Positions 62,656 through 64,000 of a stretch of DNA of 64,000 bases are shown here, piece after piece. Both the position numbers and the translations under genes were made by a program. Position 1 is the stretch's first letter, and each line of letters opens with the position of its first letter. The stretch comes from Ruminococcaceae bacterium UBA3903 (GTDB taxonomy: Bacteria; Bacillota; Clostridia; Oscillospirales; Acutalibacteraceae). The DNA lies in assembly GCA_002391625.1 (NCBI GenBank), contig DGFJ01000004.1, positions 1 through 64,000 on the forward strand, read 5' to 3'. Under the pieces are notes generated by a model. It was given only the letters and a program-made list of their open reading frames with translations, was not told the origin of the DNA and ran no database searches.

Positions 62656-63327
62656 TTATCCGCTTATTTTAATAACGCTGACAGTGCCATCCTCTGTCAG
62701 GCTAAGAAAGGATATACTTTGTGTACAGGCTTCATCACCATAATATGTATAGTTTATTGGTCTATCTCCCAAAAATTTAGCAGAGCTGGGCTTACCAAGC
62801 ACCTGTGTAACCTTTTTAATGTCATCACCGATTTTTATACCGTCTACCTCTAGGGAAACATTGCTTTTCTGCTGATCCATCAAGCCCTGATGCAGATATC
62901 CAATTTTCATATCCTTTACAGCGTCCTGATTTTCCTTCTCATCTGCCTTAACGTTATCTATAGCAGCATCCATACAGACAGTACCATTACGCAGTATATT
63001 ACAGGTGGCTATAAAGCTATCCTCGGCTTTTTCTGTAAATGATATCTGTTCAAAATCATAGGCAAACCCACCGCCCAAATCATTTAAGGAAAATGGGTAA
63101 TCCACCTGCTTATCACCTATCTTTATTTTTTCACACACCTGTTCAAAGTCTATATATGTATCCTCATTATCCACCTGACTGGCATTATCATAGTTATTGT
63201 CAACCGTGGGCTGTGAGGATAAGCTATCCCCCTCAACCTTACTGGCTGACCCTGCTGGCGTAGTATTACAGCCAGCCAAGCTGCATAAAATCAATGCGAA
63301 TATAAAACCAGCTAATATTTTTTTCAT
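62656..63327 (-). CDS. Unrecognised lipoprotein
   Basis: A 223-aa exported protein with lipobox LAGC (Cys20), an Asn/Ser/Asp-rich linker and a compact mature domain of about 150 residues. The domain contains DFEQVCEKIKIGDKQVDYPFSLNDLG and then IKIGDDIKKVTQVLGKPSS, typical of small lipoproteins whose second half resembles a SmpA/OmlA-like (BLIP-type) fold. That similarity is by pattern only. AAAAGGA lies upstream. Confidence 0.75.
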   Translation of the reverse strand: MKKILAGFIFALILCSLAGCNTTPAGSASKVEGDSLSSQPTVDNNYDNASQVDNEDTYIDFEQVCEKIKIGDKQVDYPFSLNDLGGGFAYDFEQISFTEKAEDSFIATCNILRNGTVCMDAAIDNVKADEKENQDAVKDMKIGYLHQGLMDQQKSNVSLEVDGIKIGDDIKKVTQVLGKPSSAKFLGDRPINYTYYGDEACTQSISFLSLTEDGTVSVIKISG

Positions 63328-63445
63328 AATGTAAAAATCCTTTTCATAAAATTATTTATATCAGATTATTATATAATAAAAAGTATTATATGTAAACACA
63401 ACAAAAATTAAAAAATAAAGCTTCCTTGCCAAGCCCTATAAAAGC

Positions 63446-63482
63446 AATACACCTACTGACAATAATGTCAATAGGTGTATTT
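63446..63482. terminator. Terminator downstream of the DUF1062 gene
   Basis: AATACACCTA..GAC and GTC..TAGGTGTATT arms form a stem of about 13 bp with a small internal loop and a 7-nt loop. Confidence 0.7.
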
Positions 63483-63508
63483 TGCTAAAACAACAGCTTA
63501 CTAGATAA

Positions 63509-64000
63509 TTACTTTGTATCCAATATATTAGTTGGATACGTAAAATCCCATTTATTATTAATCACCTTCTTGTTAAGGTCATTAATATTACTGCTTGTTA
63601 TTATACCCTGTTCAATAAGCTTCCTTACCTTGCTTCTGGATAAATTTAGCTGGCTGGCAATCAGCCTTAATGTGCGTATAGGCAAATTGTATGGGTTTAT
63701 TATTTCCACCGTTACACTGTTATGTTGTGGTAGCCCCTCCATGGCGGTGTCCCCTGCTATTACAAACTCTACCATATCTAATACAGCCTGTGCCTTGTTT
63801 TTTCTTAGCACATCCTTATTAAGGCTATACTGTAGGGCTAAGTCTATATCATTTGCCAAAAATTTTTCATACTCTGATTTTGGTATTTTGTTGGGACTTA
63901 TCCTCTCATATATTGATAGATTGTAGGTGGTTTTACATTTATTGCATTGATATATTAACCACACATCCAGATTGTTACCGTTAGCATTTACTCTAAAATT
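63509..64000 (-). CDS. DUF1062 family protein (5' end beyond the window)
   Basis: The visible 163 residues carry the DUF1062 pattern: VNANGNNLDVWLIYQCNKCKTTYN with a CxxC pair, then ISPNKIPKSEYEKFLANDIDLA and a C-terminal helix-turn-helix-like segment (LRLIASQLNLSRSKVRKLIEQG). The frame is open to the right edge, so the start is missing; the GTG at 63964 is internal to the conserved block. Function is unknown. Confidence 0.8.
   Translation of the reverse strand, partial: NFRVNANGNNLDVWLIYQCNKCKTTYNLSIYERISPNKIPKSEYEKFLANDIDLALQYSLNKDVLRKNKAQAVLDMVEFVIAGDTAMEGLPQHNSVTVEIINPYNLPIRTLRLIASQLNLSRSKVRKLIEQGIITSSNINDLNKKVINNKWDFTYPTNILDTK

Noticed and set aside
1..64000. CRISPR array or cas genes
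   Set aside because: No regularly spaced direct repeats and no Cas-like proteins were seen.

Overview
The window reads as a chromosome segment of a low-GC, anaerobic, endospore-forming Clostridia, most likely in the Oscillospiraceae/Ruminococcaceae neighbourhood. The evidence is an alpha/beta-type small acid-soluble spore protein, the Gpr germination protease, SpoIIP, an FtsK/SpoIIIE translocase, the N-terminally extended L27 with its Prp protease, a dockerin-bearing secreted protease, and frequent TTG/GTG starts behind strong Shine-Dalgarno sequences. No rRNA, integrase, complete transposase or CRISPR array was seen.

Layout. 0.2-4.6 kb: an exported M23 peptidase, a DUF4358 lipoprotein and an MBOAT/DHHW pair that probably O-acylates an extracellular polymer. 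4.7-8.5 kb: an SdpR/SdpI-like autoregulated pair with a clear sigma-A promoter and operator, a SASP, a very short Cys-rich protein, and a surface 5'-nucleotidase. 8.8-15.8 kb: a mixed accessory stretch with an amidohydrolase, DUF1015, a small XRE regulator with paired operators, tRNA-Arg(ACG), two methyltransferases and a dockerin cysteine protease. 15.9-31.6 kb: mainly core genes (gpr, aquaporin, dusB, spoIIP, pnp-rpsO, tRNA-Thr(CGT), rpsR-ssb-rpsF, yitT, mrnC, obg, rpmA-prp-rplU). 31.9-36.9 kb: an isolated phage-type fibre/LRR/endolysin/holin cassette, divergent from an agrBD pair whose AgrD has Ser where Cys is usual, followed by a roughly 330-bp inverted-repeat element. 37-52.7 kb: dCMP deaminase, an NSS transporter, a GT-C membrane protein, an exported cyclophilin with thioredoxin, HtrA, DUF3006 with a ComEC-like hydrolase, YgiQ, FtsK/SpoIIIE and UppP. 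52.8-64 kb: TepA, a CNNM/CBS protein, DUF1858, trmK-nif3, an acetyltransferase, a Bax-inhibitor-like protein, a P-type ATPase behind a yybP-ykoY manganese riboswitch, a lipoprotein and a DUF1062 gene cut by the right edge.

How parts fit. Many genes serve the envelope and extracytoplasmic protein quality control (HtrA, cyclophilin, TepA, UppP, M23) and sporulation. The most unusual unit is 31.95-36.8 kb: an orphan peptide-signal biosynthesis pair transcribed away from an intact lysis/fibre cassette across a shared 319-bp intergenic region holding a near-perfect inverted repeat. A prophage remnant beside an unrelated agr locus is the conservative reading; a signal-controlled release or lysis module is the more interesting one.
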